Of a stretch of 64,000 nt of DNA, positions 26,402 through 34,866 are shown in pieces. Source of the stretch: Actinomyces sp. HPA0247 (GTDB taxonomy: Bacteria > Actinomycetota > Actinomycetes > Actinomycetales > Actinomycetaceae); assembly GCA_000411415.1 (NCBI GenBank), contig KE150451.1, forward strand, positions 496,717 through 560,716. Reading direction: 5' to 3'. Position 1 is the first letter of the stretch; each line of letters starts with the position of its first letter. The notes beneath the pieces are model-generated. The model was not told the origin of the DNA. It did no database searches and saw only the letters and a list, made by a program, of their open reading frames with translations. A program made the position numbers and the translations under genes.

Positions 26402-26853
26402 CAGTTACTCCCTTTCGCTTCAAGTATGCCAAGTTGCAAACACTCACTCGCAGTGAGCGGGTAGTCACCAAGCATAAATTGCACCTGCCTCGCTCCTCCA
26501 CGCATTGAAAATTGCGGAACATTGATGCCCGTTCGAATAGAAAAACCCGTCGGCAGCGCGACAATCCGATACTGGTAGTACGGATCATTCACTGCAAGAA
26601 TATCGAGGGATCGCTCTTCCAGCGAAAAGGGACTTCCATTTTCTGTCAGCTGCCAGAAATACTTTCCGTACGGGAGTCCAAGTCTATCGACGTAGGGGCC
26701 AAATGTCTTCGTATAGGCGAGAAAACTCGTATAGGTCTTCACTGTACTTCTATCCATTCGGGCGAGCACTGTCGGCCCGTCCTGCACCCATTTCAAGACT
26801 CCCGAATTGGGGAAGTTCGGCGAGTGAACATCAGGGATCTGACTGGCGTCCAT
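26401..26853 (-). CDS. Orphan TNT-domain toxin cassette (no secretion domain)
   Basis: 150 residues, almost only a TNT (NAD+ glycohydrolase) domain: YVDRLGLPYGKYF, FSLEERSLDILAVNDPYYQY, and GGARQVQF in place of the QPGGATQ of the full toxin upstream. It lacks the WXG region, so it cannot be exported by itself. In polymorphic toxin loci such pieces are spare tips that can recombine onto the full gene. I place the start at ATG 26853, 8 nt after AAAGGA; an in-frame ATG 27 nt earlier has no ribosome site. Confidence 0.78.
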   Translation of the reverse strand: MDASQIPDVHSPNFPNSGVLKWVQDGPTVLARMDRSTVKTYTSFLAYTKTFGPYVDRLGLPYGKYFWQLTENGSPFSLEERSLDILAVNDPYYQYRIVALPTGFSIRTGINVPQFSMRGGARQVQFMLGDYPLTASECLQLGILEAKGSN

Positions 26854-26934
26854 CTTTCTATTCCTTTCTACTCCATTCACTTGCGCAAGCTTAGATACTC
26901 ACGCATTTCATTGATGCTCATACACATGAGACTC

Positions 26935-27462
26935 TCATCGAACATACGGGCGCCCAAGCCATCGACGAAGCAATGGACCGCCGTCGGGAAGCATGTATGC
27001 GTGCAACAACTCAGAAGGAGACACATCATACAACCACGCCAACGGAACACAATAGACGGAGCTCCCCGTCACAAAATCCAAGCGCTCACCAGTTGGACCG
27101 TCTAAACCAATGTAGTCGAGCCGTTTATTCTTGAGCGGCCTCCACCCCTCAGGGAGCTCCTCAATATCCATCGGCAGCCCCAGCGGCTCAAACCCGAGAG
27201 CGTGTCGCAAGATCGACACCGTATAGTTCATCATCACCTTCTGCGTCAAATCGATATGCCGCGAAAAGAAGAAACCACCGGGCCAGACTTTTCCCCTCTC
27301 TTCCTCCGCAAACGAGTAGCCACCATTCTCATACCAGAGTCGCGCATAGAAGCCATGACCATAATCAATAGAGTAAACACCCCCCTCCTCAGACACGCTC
27401 CCATACACTTTCAAGCCAGCATGCTTCTCCATGACAGACTTGTATTCATCAAGAAAGCCCAA
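26935..27462 (-). CDS. Predicted immunity protein of the TNT toxin
   Basis: 175 residues, cytosolic. I take TTG 27462 as the start because AAGGAGAG sits 6 nt before it; it overlaps the toxin end by 14 nt. The first ATG is 10 codons further in and lacks a ribosome site. The C-terminal block AYMLPDGGPLLRRWLG is shared with the second immunity protein. Role inferred from position after the toxin and from this shared block; I did not recognise a family with certainty (Imm61-like is possible). Confidence 0.72.
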   Translation of the reverse strand: MGFLDEYKSVMEKHAGLKVYGSVSEEGGVYSIDYGHGFYARLWYENGGYSFAEEERGKVWPGGFFFSRHIDLTQKVMMNYTVSILRHALGFEPLGLPMDIEELPEGWRPLKNKRLDYIGLDGPTGERLDFVTGSSVYCVPLAWLYDVSPSELLHAYMLPDGGPLLRRWLGRPYVR

Positions 27463-29218
27463 CGGGACTCTCCTTTCCTTTAAGAATTCCTTTCTCAAGG
27501 AGTTCTGTAATACTTGCCGCTTTTCCATTATCCTTGATGACCTGCAGCTGCGTCGCACCTCCCGGCTGCTGCCCCCAGGGAGCGACCTTTCCTGACTTGA
27601 TTGTCCAGCCATCCGGCATAGGAGCCTCAGTGAACTCATACTGATAGTAGTAGTCATTGACAGATGTTGGAAGAAGCGATCGCTCTTCGAAAGAAGCCGG
27701 CTTCCCACCTTCAATTGCCCCTAAATAGCTACCCCCCGGATGCCCGATACGGTCAACATCTTTACCATAATCCTCCACATATTCAGCAACCGAGGAATAT
27801 ACTTTCGGCTCACCATCGTAACCTTCATTTGGCGGCCAATGATACACCCATTCTTTTTCGCCTTTTTCATTGACCTCAAAATGCCCATTTTCAGCGTTCC
27901 ACTCCTCGTACGTATAAGAAGATCCGTCAGGCTTTACACCCAATACCACTTCACGCTGTTTTGCAAGGTCTCCACCTTTCACTCCATCTACCAAGCCTTC
28001 AGTAGGTGGTTCGCCACCACCCGCTTGCCTGGAGGTCAAAGGGATTCTCTCCATGAGATCGTCCGCACTTCGGGGAAGGACGCGTAGTCGTTTCTCCTTC
28101 CACTCATTGGCAAGATCCTCCATGCCGTGCGCGCGCAGATAGTCGTCCAAATGCGAAGACAACCTTCCTACGGCCCCATCCGCGCCAATTCCAAGACGAC
28201 CCGCGCTCTTCAGAGCAAGAGTGCCTAGCCCCATCCCCATATCCCGCAGCATCATGCCGTCACCAATGACAGGCAGGGAATCAAGTACGGCGGCGGCACG
28301 AGCCGCATTTCCACCGCCGGCGGTGAGCGCAGCTAGAACTGCAGCCGGAACAAGTTCGCCGAGTGCGGCGCCGGGATCGTCTTTCCAGCCTTCGACATTG
28401 ATCAGTGCTTCCCACATTTTCTTCGCGAAGCCTGCCGGGTCTGCCATAATCGCGTCACGTAGCGCAAACAAGTCCTCAAGTGAGATTGTCTTCTGTTTGT
28501 GCTTCGCTTGCAGTTCATCCCAGGTGATCCACCCCAGCATGTACCGCCCATAGTCCCACATGCCTTCAAGAGCCATGCCATACTGCAAGGACAGTAGACC
28601 CCAAACGCCATCAAAGATGCCAGCTATCGTACGTTTCGCAAAATGAACGGGGGCCCACGACGGATCCGGAGAACGGTTCGCCTGTTCATAGAGTATCTGC
28701 GCGAGTTCCTCACCAGCGACATCGGCGTCACTCACTGCACCTTCAAAGTCCGTAATAGCTTGCGCTTTCATTGCCTCGCCGGGACGCGTGTCACGCTCAG
28801 GATGGTAGGACATGTCAAACACAGGCATCCCGAACATATCCTGCTTCGGATGCGCTGCTGCCCATTGCTGCTCGGCAAGCGCCGCGTCCACGGAAGCAAC
28901 ACCTGCCTCGTATGAAATCTTCGCCTCCGCAGCGCGTGCTTGCGCTCGCTCGAGCGCCGAGGCGTAGTTCTCCCACGCATCAGCCGCCCGACCGAAAGTC
29001 GCCGAGGCACACCACCACTTGTCCGGCTGCAGCTTGAAATGCTCGTGAAACCGATCGGCCGCACGCCCACTCCAGCCGGATACTGAAATCTCCTGGAGCG
29101 ACCACGCGATGCTCTCACAGTCGGATGCCCGGTCACGCATCACCGCAACACGTCCTCGAATGGAGCCGGGATCACCCTCGATCTCAAACACAGGAGCCCC
29201 CGTGTGCCTCACGCTCAC
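27449..29218 (-). CDS. Type VII-secreted polymorphic toxin with C-terminal TNT (NAD+ glycohydrolase) domain
   Basis: 589 residues. An N-terminal WXG100-like helical hairpin carries WSG at 49-51. A long middle region has Gly/Ala-rich hydrophobic helices (about 200-330), followed by a variable linker. The TNT domain is about 462-580: PPNEGYDG, DVDRIGHPGG, FEERSLLPTS, QQPGGATQ (550-557) and the end helix ITELLEKGIL. TNT of mycobacterial CpnT destroys NAD+; a Gln in the QPGG-TQ segment is among its essential residues. GTG 29218 follows GGGAGG, one base after the previous stop. No ESX secretion genes are in the window, so the exporter must lie elsewhere. Confidence 0.85.
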   Translation of the reverse strand: MSVRHTGAPVFEIEGDPGSIRGRVAVMRDRASDCESIAWSLQEISVSGWSGRAADRFHEHFKLQPDKWWCASATFGRAADAWENYASALERAQARAAEAKISYEAGVASVDAALAEQQWAAAHPKQDMFGMPVFDMSYHPERDTRPGEAMKAQAITDFEGAVSDADVAGEELAQILYEQANRSPDPSWAPVHFAKRTIAGIFDGVWGLLSLQYGMALEGMWDYGRYMLGWITWDELQAKHKQKTISLEDLFALRDAIMADPAGFAKKMWEALINVEGWKDDPGAALGELVPAAVLAALTAGGGNAARAAAVLDSLPVIGDGMMLRDMGMGLGTLALKSAGRLGIGADGAVGRLSSHLDDYLRAHGMEDLANEWKEKRLRVLPRSADDLMERIPLTSRQAGGGEPPTEGLVDGVKGGDLAKQREVVLGVKPDGSSYTYEEWNAENGHFEVNEKGEKEWVYHWPPNEGYDGEPKVYSSVAEYVEDYGKDVDRIGHPGGSYLGAIEGGKPASFEERSLLPTSVNDYYYQYEFTEAPMPDGWTIKSGKVAPWGQQPGGATQLQVIKDNGKAASITELLEKGILKGKESPVGLS

Positions 29219-29219
29219 G

Positions 29220-29561
29220 TCAGCCTCCCAACACCAGTTGTTGCGTCGAGATACCAGCTGCTGCATCGCGAGCACGCCTCATCGCTTCCTCACACGCATC
29301 CATGTAATCCGAATAGATCCCCGCAACTCTACCTAATCGTCCGGAGGCCTCAGAAATATCTCGGAGCATCCCATTGAGTCCCTGATCCCACTTCGTACTA
29401 AAGCTCTCCAGCGCTCCAGCTACGACGGGATCGCCAACCATTCCAGAGTTGGGCGTATAGTCCGCGACATCATACGTTCTATTGCGTTCCTGCAGGTCAC
29501 TCAATTCCGATACCGCAGTACCCAACGCCTCAAGATCGACTTCAAAATCATGACTTCCCAT
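29220..29561 (-). CDS. WXG100-like small helical protein (type VII secretion partner)
   Basis: 113 residues, all helical, no signal peptide. Features: FEVDLEALGTAVSELSDLQ and KWDQGLNGMLRDISEASGRL, the size and pattern of ESAT-6-like partners or chaperones of LXG/WXG toxins. A clean W-x-G is not seen. Immediately precedes the toxin with a one-base gap, so co-production with it is likely. Confidence 0.65.
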   Translation of the reverse strand: MGSHDFEVDLEALGTAVSELSDLQERNRTYDVADYTPNSGMVGDPVVAGALESFSTKWDQGLNGMLRDISEASGRLGRVAGIYSDYMDACEEAMRRARDAAAGISTQQLVLGG

Positions 29562-29572
29562 GCCACTTCACC

Positions 29573-29872
29573 CTAATCAACGGCAGCGAATGCACGGGTT
29601 TCGGCGTCAATGCCCGCCTGACGGATTTCTTCGAATGCCTGCTTCAGGGAATCCAAGGCAGCAGCCATGTCATCCACTCGAGCATCCATACGTTGCGCAC
29701 ATTCCATTTGCGCCTGCCGCGCCTCGGAGCTATCCGTCCATTCGATAAGCTCATGCTCCACGAGGTCCGACATCTCGGCGCTGCCGTCCCGCAGCTTCGA
29801 CGCCGCACGCTCGACATCGTCCACGATGTAATTGACAGCAGTCTCATTGAAGACAAGGTCATTCCCACTCAT
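29573..29872 (-). CDS. WXG100-like small helical protein
   Basis: 99 residues, two predicted helices around EWTDSSEAR, the position where WXG proteins have W-x-G. Acidic, no signal peptide. Probably folds as a hairpin that pairs with a neighbour and guides toxin export. ATG 29872 overlaps the preceding stop (ATGA). Confidence 0.68.
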   Translation of the reverse strand: MSGNDLVFNETAVNYIVDDVERAASKLRDGSAEMSDLVEHELIEWTDSSEARQAQMECAQRMDARVDDMAAALDSLKQAFEEIRQAGIDAETRAFAAVD

Positions 29873-30192
29873 GATGCGCTCCTGAAACTCAGCGCGATGT
29901 CATTCAGATCCCCGCTCGCATCTTCCTCCGCTGCCACAAGTGCCTCATCGACCGAGATCAGAGCCTGCGCATAGCGCTCCAGGTCAGCCTGATGTGCGTT
30001 TGCGCCCTCACCCCACCGTTGTAGGGCGTCACTCAGAACCGATACATACGGCCCATTCACTCGTGCAACGTCATCGAGAATACAGGACTCAAGCATCTCT
30101 GCTACATCCACGAGCTTACTTTCGAAGTCAACCACATAACCAGCAGCCTTCGTTTGCGCACCAATGACAAGTCCAAAGCCAGGTCCACTCAC
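29869..30192 (-). CDS. Small helical protein heading the TNT toxin operon
   Basis: 107 residues. GTG 30192 (VSGPGFGL) is favoured by AGGAGG 7-8 nt upstream. Helical with LQRWGEGANAHQADLERYAQ, similar in layout to ESX-secretion-associated EspC-like or WXG proteins. First gene of a tightly coupled seven-gene operon running down to 25883. The region upstream carries direct repeats of GAAC[A/G]AGTGG near 30240. Confidence 0.62.
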   Translation of the reverse strand: MSGPGFGLVIGAQTKAAGYVVDFESKLVDVAEMLESCILDDVARVNGPYVSVLSDALQRWGEGANAHQADLERYAQALISVDEALVAAEEDASGDLNDIALSFRSAS

Positions 30193-30283
30193 AACACGCT
30201 CCTCCTTCATCGGAGAGAGAGCGGCTAACACCACTCGTTCAACCACTTGTTCAGTTGAACATCGTAGTCAATCACAGCACGAC

Positions 30284-32218
30284 TCACTCGAGCAAATCAG
30301 CTGCCTCGAGCCATGCCTCCTCCAGCTCGTCCATCTCGGCCAGGACGTCCTGGTGGGCCGCGGAGACCTTCGTCAGCTCGGACACCGCCGAAGGATCCGT
30401 CGCCACCTGGATCGACAGCTTCTCCAGCTTCGCCTCCAGGGACGAGGCCTCGGCCCGCAGGCGCTCCAGCTTGCGTTCGATGCGGGCCACTTCCTTCTTG
30501 GCCGCGCGCCGCGCCGCAGCGTCACTCACGCCACCGCGAGCACTCCCCTGCCCCGCGCCCGCCTCGCCTGAGGAGGCGTCCGCGGAGGGAACGGCAGAGC
30601 GGGAGGCGGAGCCGGCCTCGTCGGCGCGAGAGGACGAACCAAACGCCCCGAAGTCGCCGGAGGCACGCATATCGAGGTACTGCTCGACGCCACCGGGCAG
30701 CGCGCGCACCTGACCGTCGCCGAGGAGGGCAACCTGGTGGTCGGTGACACGCTCGAGGAGGTAGCGGTCGTGGGAGACGACGACGAGGGTGCCCGGGAAG
30801 GTGTCGAGCAGGTCCTCCATGGACGCCAGGGTGTCGGTGTCGAGGTCGTTCGTGGGCTCGTCGAGGAGCAGCACGTTCGGCTGGCTCATGAGCAGGCGCA
30901 TGAGCTGGAGGCGTCGGCGCTCGCCGCCCGAGATTTCGCTGATGCGCGTGTAGGCGCGGGTGCGCGTGAAGCCCATGCGTTCCGTCATCTGCGAGGCGCT
31001 GACCTCCTTGCCATCCACGACGACGGTCTGGGCGACGTCGGCGACAGCCTCGACGACGCGCATATCAGCCAGGGCGTCGAGCTCGTGCGTGTCCTGGGAG
31101 AGGGTCGCAACCTGGACGGTCTTGCCACGCTTGACCCGCCCCGAGGTGGGCTCGAGGTCGCCGCGCAGCAGGTTGAGGATCGTCGTCTTGCCGGCGCCGT
31201 TGACGCCGACGATGCCGACGCGCTCGGCGGGGGCCAGGCGCCAGGTGACGCCCTTGAGGATGTCCAGGCGCGAGCCGTCGGGGCGCGTGAAGGACACGGA
31301 GACGTCCTCGAGGTCGATGACGTCCTTGCCCAGGCGCGCGGTCGCCATCTTGACCAGCTCGACGGTGTCGCGCGGGGGCGGCACGTCGGCAATGAGGGCC
31401 TCGGCGGCGGCGATGTGGAACTTCGGCTTCGAAGTACGAGCGGGGGCCCCGCGACGCAGCCATGCAAGCTCCTTGGTGAGCAGATTGGCGCGCTTGGCGG
31501 CGGCCACGTCAGCCTGGCGCATGCGCTCGGCGCGGGCGAGGGTGTAGGCGGCGTAGGAGCCGTCGTAGATTTCGACGTGGCCGGCGATCTGCGGGCGGTC
31601 GCCGCCCGGGTCAACGCCGGGGACGACCTCCCAGATGTGCTCGCACACGGCGTCGAGGAACCAGCGGTCGTGGGTGACCGCCAGGAGCGCGCCCGACGCA
31701 CCGGCGCGGGCGAAGCGGGCGTTCAGGTGCGCGGCCAACCACGCCACGCCCTCGACATCGAGGTGGTTGGTGGGCTCGTCCAGGCACACGATGTCCGCGG
31801 TGGCCGCGAGGACGCGGGCGAGCGCGACGCGGCGGCGCTGCCCGCCGGACAGGGTGCCGACAAGGGCGGCGGGGTTGATGTCGGCGAGGAGCCCCGCGTG
31901 AATGTCGCGCACGGCCGGGTCGGAGGCCCACTCGTACTCCTCCATGCCGGGGTGGACAGCCTGGATGACGGTGTCCTCGGGGTTGAGGGTGTCCGCCTGG
32001 GTGAGGACGGCGACGCGCACGCCATCGCGTCGGGTCACCACTCCCCCGTCGGGTTCCTGCGTGCCGGCCACGATGCGCAGGAGCGTGGACTTTCCGGCGC
32101 CGTTAGGGCCGAGGATGCCGACGCGGCTGCCGTCGTCGAGGCCGACCGTGACCCCTTCGAGGAGTTTGCGCGACCCCGCGAGGGCGCCGACGTTTTGGGT
32201 TCCGAGCAGGTGCGCCAT
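30284..32218 (-). CDS. ABC-F ATPase (ribosome-associated, Uup-like)
   Basis: 644 residues, two ABC domains and no membrane part. Walker A: GPNGAGKST and GVNGAGKTT; signatures LSGGQRRRVALARVL and ISGGERRRLQLMRLL. The C-terminal arm with KKEVARIERKLERL is a coiled coil like that of Uup. ABC-F proteins act on the ribosome, helping with stalled complexes or antibiotic protection. ATG 32218 shares its A with the ispE stop (TGATG), so it is the last gene of rsmA-ispE-abcF. A low-complexity Ser/Ala/Gly linker precedes the coiled coil. Confidence 0.9.
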   Translation of the reverse strand: MAHLLGTQNVGALAGSRKLLEGVTVGLDDGSRVGILGPNGAGKSTLLRIVAGTQEPDGGVVTRRDGVRVAVLTQADTLNPEDTVIQAVHPGMEEYEWASDPAVRDIHAGLLADINPAALVGTLSGGQRRRVALARVLAATADIVCLDEPTNHLDVEGVAWLAAHLNARFARAGASGALLAVTHDRWFLDAVCEHIWEVVPGVDPGGDRPQIAGHVEIYDGSYAAYTLARAERMRQADVAAAKRANLLTKELAWLRRGAPARTSKPKFHIAAAEALIADVPPPRDTVELVKMATARLGKDVIDLEDVSVSFTRPDGSRLDILKGVTWRLAPAERVGIVGVNGAGKTTILNLLRGDLEPTSGRVKRGKTVQVATLSQDTHELDALADMRVVEAVADVAQTVVVDGKEVSASQMTERMGFTRTRAYTRISEISGGERRRLQLMRLLMSQPNVLLLDEPTNDLDTDTLASMEDLLDTFPGTLVVVSHDRYLLERVTDHQVALLGDGQVRALPGGVEQYLDMRASGDFGAFGSSSRADEAGSASRSAVPSADASSGEAGAGQGSARGGVSDAAARRAAKKEVARIERKLERLRAEASSLEAKLEKLSIQVATDPSAVSELTKVSAAHQDVLAEMDELEEAWLEAADLLE

Positions 32219-33195
32219 CAGATGGCCTCCATCGATTCGATGCGGGCACCGCACACGGGCCCGTGGGTGGGGATGGCGCGCGCGACCGTGGGCGCGTCGC
32301 GCAGGGTGGCCGCGAGGGCTTGGGCGTGTGCGGCGTCGCGAGCCAGGGCCGCGACGGTCGGGCCGGACCCGGACAGCGTGACGGCCAGGGCTCCCGCGTG
32401 CCGCGCGGCGGCGATGGTCTCGGCCAGCTCGGGGCGCAGGCGCAGCGCGGGTGCCTGCAGGTCATTGACGAGGCAGTGGCCCAGTTCCTCGGGTTCCCCG
32501 CACAGGGCGGCAACCTCCTCGGGCGTGGGTTCGGCGAGGGTGGGTGCGCCCGCCGCGTCGACCCGGTCGAACTCGCTGAACACCTCGGGGGTGGACAGGC
32601 CCTCGCGGGACAGGAGCATGACCCAGTGGTGCTGCGCCCCGGCCTCGTCCCCTTCGCGCAGGACGCTCATGTGGTCACCGCGCCCGGTTCCCAGCGCGAT
32701 GCCGCCCGCCAGACAAGCGGGAACGTCGGCGCCCAGCGAGCGGCCGATCGCCTCGAGTTGTTCGGCGCCCAGGCCCAGCTCCCACAGTTCATTGCAGGCC
32801 ACCAGGGCGGCGGCCGCGTCCGCCGATCCGCCGGCCATGCCACCGGCGACAGGGACGCGCTTGTCGACGCGAATGCTCAGGCCCGCGGCGGTGGACGCCC
32901 AGGGGACAGCGGCAGCAAGGCGCTGGAGGACGCGCGCGGCGCGCACCGCCAGGTGGGTCTGCGGGTCGAGGTCAGCCATCGCGCGGGTCGTGGCCTCGTC
33001 GATGCTGCCGTCGGGCAGGTACGCGATCGTCTCGACGCGCACGCCCGGCGTCTTCGAGGTGCGCACGGTGACGGTTTCGCGCAGGTTCAGGGCCTCGAAA
33101 ACCGTGACGAGGGGGTGGTAGCCGTCGGGCGTGGGTGCGCCGACGCGCAGGGTCAGGTTGACTTTTCCAGGCGCACTGGCGCGCACTTCACGCAT
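32218..33195 (-). CDS. ispE: 4-diphosphocytidyl-2-C-methyl-D-erythritol kinase
   Basis: 325 residues, GHMP kinase. Phosphorylates CDP-methylerythritol in the non-mevalonate isoprenoid pathway. The ATP loop PVAGGMAGGSADAAAAL and the N-terminal APGKVNLTLRVG are intact. It sits between rsmA and an ABC-F gene, a common actinobacterial arrangement. The recurrent 12-mer (32637-32648) encodes DEAGA inside a variable loop. Confidence 0.94.
   Translation of the reverse strand: MREVRASAPGKVNLTLRVGAPTPDGYHPLVTVFEALNLRETVTVRTSKTPGVRVETIAYLPDGSIDEATTRAMADLDPQTHLAVRAARVLQRLAAAVPWASTAAGLSIRVDKRVPVAGGMAGGSADAAAALVACNELWELGLGAEQLEAIGRSLGADVPACLAGGIALGTGRGDHMSVLREGDEAGAQHHWVMLLSREGLSTPEVFSEFDRVDAAGAPTLAEPTPEEVAALCGEPEELGHCLVNDLQAPALRLRPELAETIAAARHAGALAVTLSGSGPTVAALARDAAHAQALAATLRDAPTVARAIPTHGPVCGARIESMEAI
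32637..32648 (-). repeat. Recurrent 12-mer inside ispE
   Basis: Exact copy with both preferred flanks, coding DEAGA in the ispE frame, the same peptide as in manC. Confidence 0.8.
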
Positions 33196-33234
33196 GGCGT
33201 TCCTTCTTCCTGCCGATTGTCTTCCCAGCCGCCG

Positions 33235-34221
33235 TCAGCGGGCCGCGGTCGACGCCGCGAGGGTGCCGTTGGCGCGAGCCTCGATCACGGCACGTCCCAG
33301 CTCGACGAACTCCTCGATCGAGAGTGTTTCACCGCGACGCGTCGGGTCGATGCCGGCGGCCGACAGGAGGGCCTCGGAGACCTCGGGGCCGCCCGCCCAG
33401 TTCTTCAGGGCCGCGCGCAGAGTCTTGCGGCGCTGGCCGAAGGCCACGTCGGTGACCTCAAAGGTGGCGCGACGCAGCTCGTCGTCCCCGCGCGGGGTCT
33501 CGAGGCGGGTTAGCCGCACGAGGGCACTATCCACGCCGGGCACCGGCCAAAAAACGGAGCGACCAATCGTCCCCGCGCGCTCAACCGAGCCATACCAGGA
33601 GGCCTTCACGGAGGGCACGCCGTAGGTGCGCGATCCGGGGCCGGCGGCCAGGCGGTCCGCGACCTCGGCCTGGACCATGACGACGACGACCTGGATGGAG
33701 GGGAAGGCCTCGAGCATGTTGAGCAGAACCGGCACAGCCACGTTGTACGGCAGGTTCGCGACGAGTTTGGTGGGGGCTGGCCAGTCCACGCCGAAGTCAT
33801 CGACGCCGCTGATCTCCGTGGCATCCATGGTGACGACGTGGAAGCGGTCGGCGGCCTCGCCCATGCGGGCGCGCACAGTCTCGGGCAGCGCGGCGGCCAG
33901 GGGCGGGTCGATCTCGACGGCACGCACGCGCGCGCCCACTTCCAGGAGCGCGAGCGTCAGGGAGCCGAGGCCGGGGCCGACTTCGACGACCTCGTCACCC
34001 TCTTCGACGCCGCCGGCTGCGACGATCTTGCGCACCGTGCCCGCGTCGTGCACGAAGTTCTGGCCCAGCACCTTCGTGGGGCGGATACCGAGCGCCTCGG
34101 AGATGGCCTTCACTTCAAGGGGGCCGAGGAGGCCCGTCTCAGAGGGGACGGCGCCCTCGGGCAGGGTCGGGTCGAGGCGGCGCGAATCGCGCTGGTTGCG
34201 GGGAGTGGAGGATCGGCTCAC
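33235..34221 (-). CDS. rsmA: 16S rRNA (adenine1518-N6/adenine1519-N6)-dimethyltransferase
   Basis: 328 residues. Dimethylates two adjacent adenines in the 3' terminal helix of 16S rRNA. SAM site [17 protein letters not shown]; catalytic NLPYNV. GTG 34221 has TAGACT exactly 7 nt upstream and no Shine-Dalgarno sequence, so it is a leaderless candidate. ispE follows after 39 nt. Confidence 0.95.
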   Translation of the reverse strand: MSRSSTPRNQRDSRRLDPTLPEGAVPSETGLLGPLEVKAISEALGIRPTKVLGQNFVHDAGTVRKIVAAGGVEEGDEVVEVGPGLGSLTLALLEVGARVRAVEIDPPLAAALPETVRARMGEAADRFHVVTMDATEISGVDDFGVDWPAPTKLVANLPYNVAVPVLLNMLEAFPSIQVVVVMVQAEVADRLAAGPGSRTYGVPSVKASWYGSVERAGTIGRSVFWPVPGVDSALVRLTRLETPRGDDELRRATFEVTDVAFGQRRKTLRAALKNWAGGPEVSEALLSAAGIDPTRRGETLSIEEFVELGRAVIEARANGTLAASTAAR

Positions 34222-34247
34222 GGTGGCAAGTCTAGTGCACGGGGCCG

Positions 34248-34259
34248 ACGAGGCCGGGG
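34248..34259 (+). repeat. Recurrent 12-mer, intergenic, upstream of rsmA
   Basis: Exact single copy with both preferred flanks; no inverted partner nearby, so it is not part of a terminator. Confidence 0.8.
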
Positions 34260-34325
34260 CAAGGTGCCCTGTGAGGCTCGGAGCGCGTATGGCACGGTGC
34301 CCGGTGTGGTTCAGCTCCTGAGATG

Positions 34326-34373
34326 ATCAGCCCCTTGAGAGCATCAGCCCCTTGAGAGCATCAGCCCTTGAGA
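34326..34373. repeat. Three 17-bp tandem repeats
   Basis: ATCAGCCCCTTGAGAGC begins at 34326, 34343 and 34360, the third lacking one C. Non-coding, part of the repeat-rich 34222-34854 interval, which holds no gene. Confidence 0.85.
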
Positions 34374-34418
34374 GGCTTAGAGCATCACTGACGCGTGCCC
34401 AGATTTCACCTTACCCGA

Positions 34419-34533
34419 CAATGTTGCATGTAATTTAATCTGGTCAGATTTTAGGTATGGCTTAAAACCGCATGATTCCAACGCCTGAAGTTCAGATCAT
34501 GAAATACTCGACGGGGAATTGCATGCGAAATTG
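34419..34533 (+). repeat. 115-bp dispersed structured element, copy 1
   Basis: Terminal arms CAATGTTGCATGTAATT (34419-34435) and AATTGCATGCGAAATTG (34517-34533) pair at 14 of 17 positions, 16 if G-U pairs are allowed. The interior keeps AAAACCGCATGATT and GAAGTTCAGATCATGAAA. Same length and orientation as copy 2 (36409-36523); a third copy is at 56729. Confidence 0.85.
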
Positions 34534-34594
34534 CGGCAGCACGGCACAGGGATACCTCATGAACCCGCGCGACGGGCGATGACAATCGCTCTAC

Positions 34595-34695
34595 GCGGAT
34601 AGGTTCCAGGCATCCGGATAGGTTAGCCGCATCCGGATAGGTTAATAAGCTATCCGGATGCTCATTACCTATCCATATCTTCACAACCTATCCGC
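34595..34695. repeat. 19-bp-period array A (3 forward, 3 inverted)
   Basis: GGATAG at 34597, 34616 and 34635, then CTATCC at 34650, 34669 and 34688: exactly 19 bp apart in each half and 15 bp across the centre. The unit reads about CGGATAGGTTA. The centre forms CCGGATAG-N9-CTATCCGG. Confidence 0.92.
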
Positions 34696-34782
34696 ATGTG
34701 CGCACCCCGAAGGCCAGCCCTTGGCTTACCAACCCCCGAGCAGTAAGGACGGGCACGGCGTGAGGCTCGGATACTTGTGAGG

Positions 34783-34866
34783 CTCGGCCGGTTACATGCT
34801 TGACTCGGCCGGTTACGCGCGAGACCCGGCCAGTTGCGCACAGGACTCAGCCGTTTACGCGCCCGG
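34783..34866. repeat. Four 21-bp tandem repeats overlapping the DUF4230 stop
   Basis: CTCGGCCGGTTAC-type units start at 34783, 34804, 34825 and 34846. Read in the DUF4230 frame each unit gives a TAA or a near-stop, so the array is a repeated gene end plus trailer. Confidence 0.85.

Noticed and set aside
25883-30192. Complete ESX/type VII secretion system
   Set aside because: No EccC-like ATPase, EccB, EccD, EccE or mycosin gene was found in the window; only substrates and partners are present.
22904-30192. Prophage or integrative element
   Set aside because: No integrase, phage structural genes or direct-repeat attachment sites; the tRNA-Gln at 22018 has no duplicated 3' end that I could find.
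30737-33513. Open frame of nearly 800 codons opposite the ABC-F and ispE genes
   Set aside because: Complete antisense overlap with intact ABC-F and IspE motifs; product has no recognisable domain.
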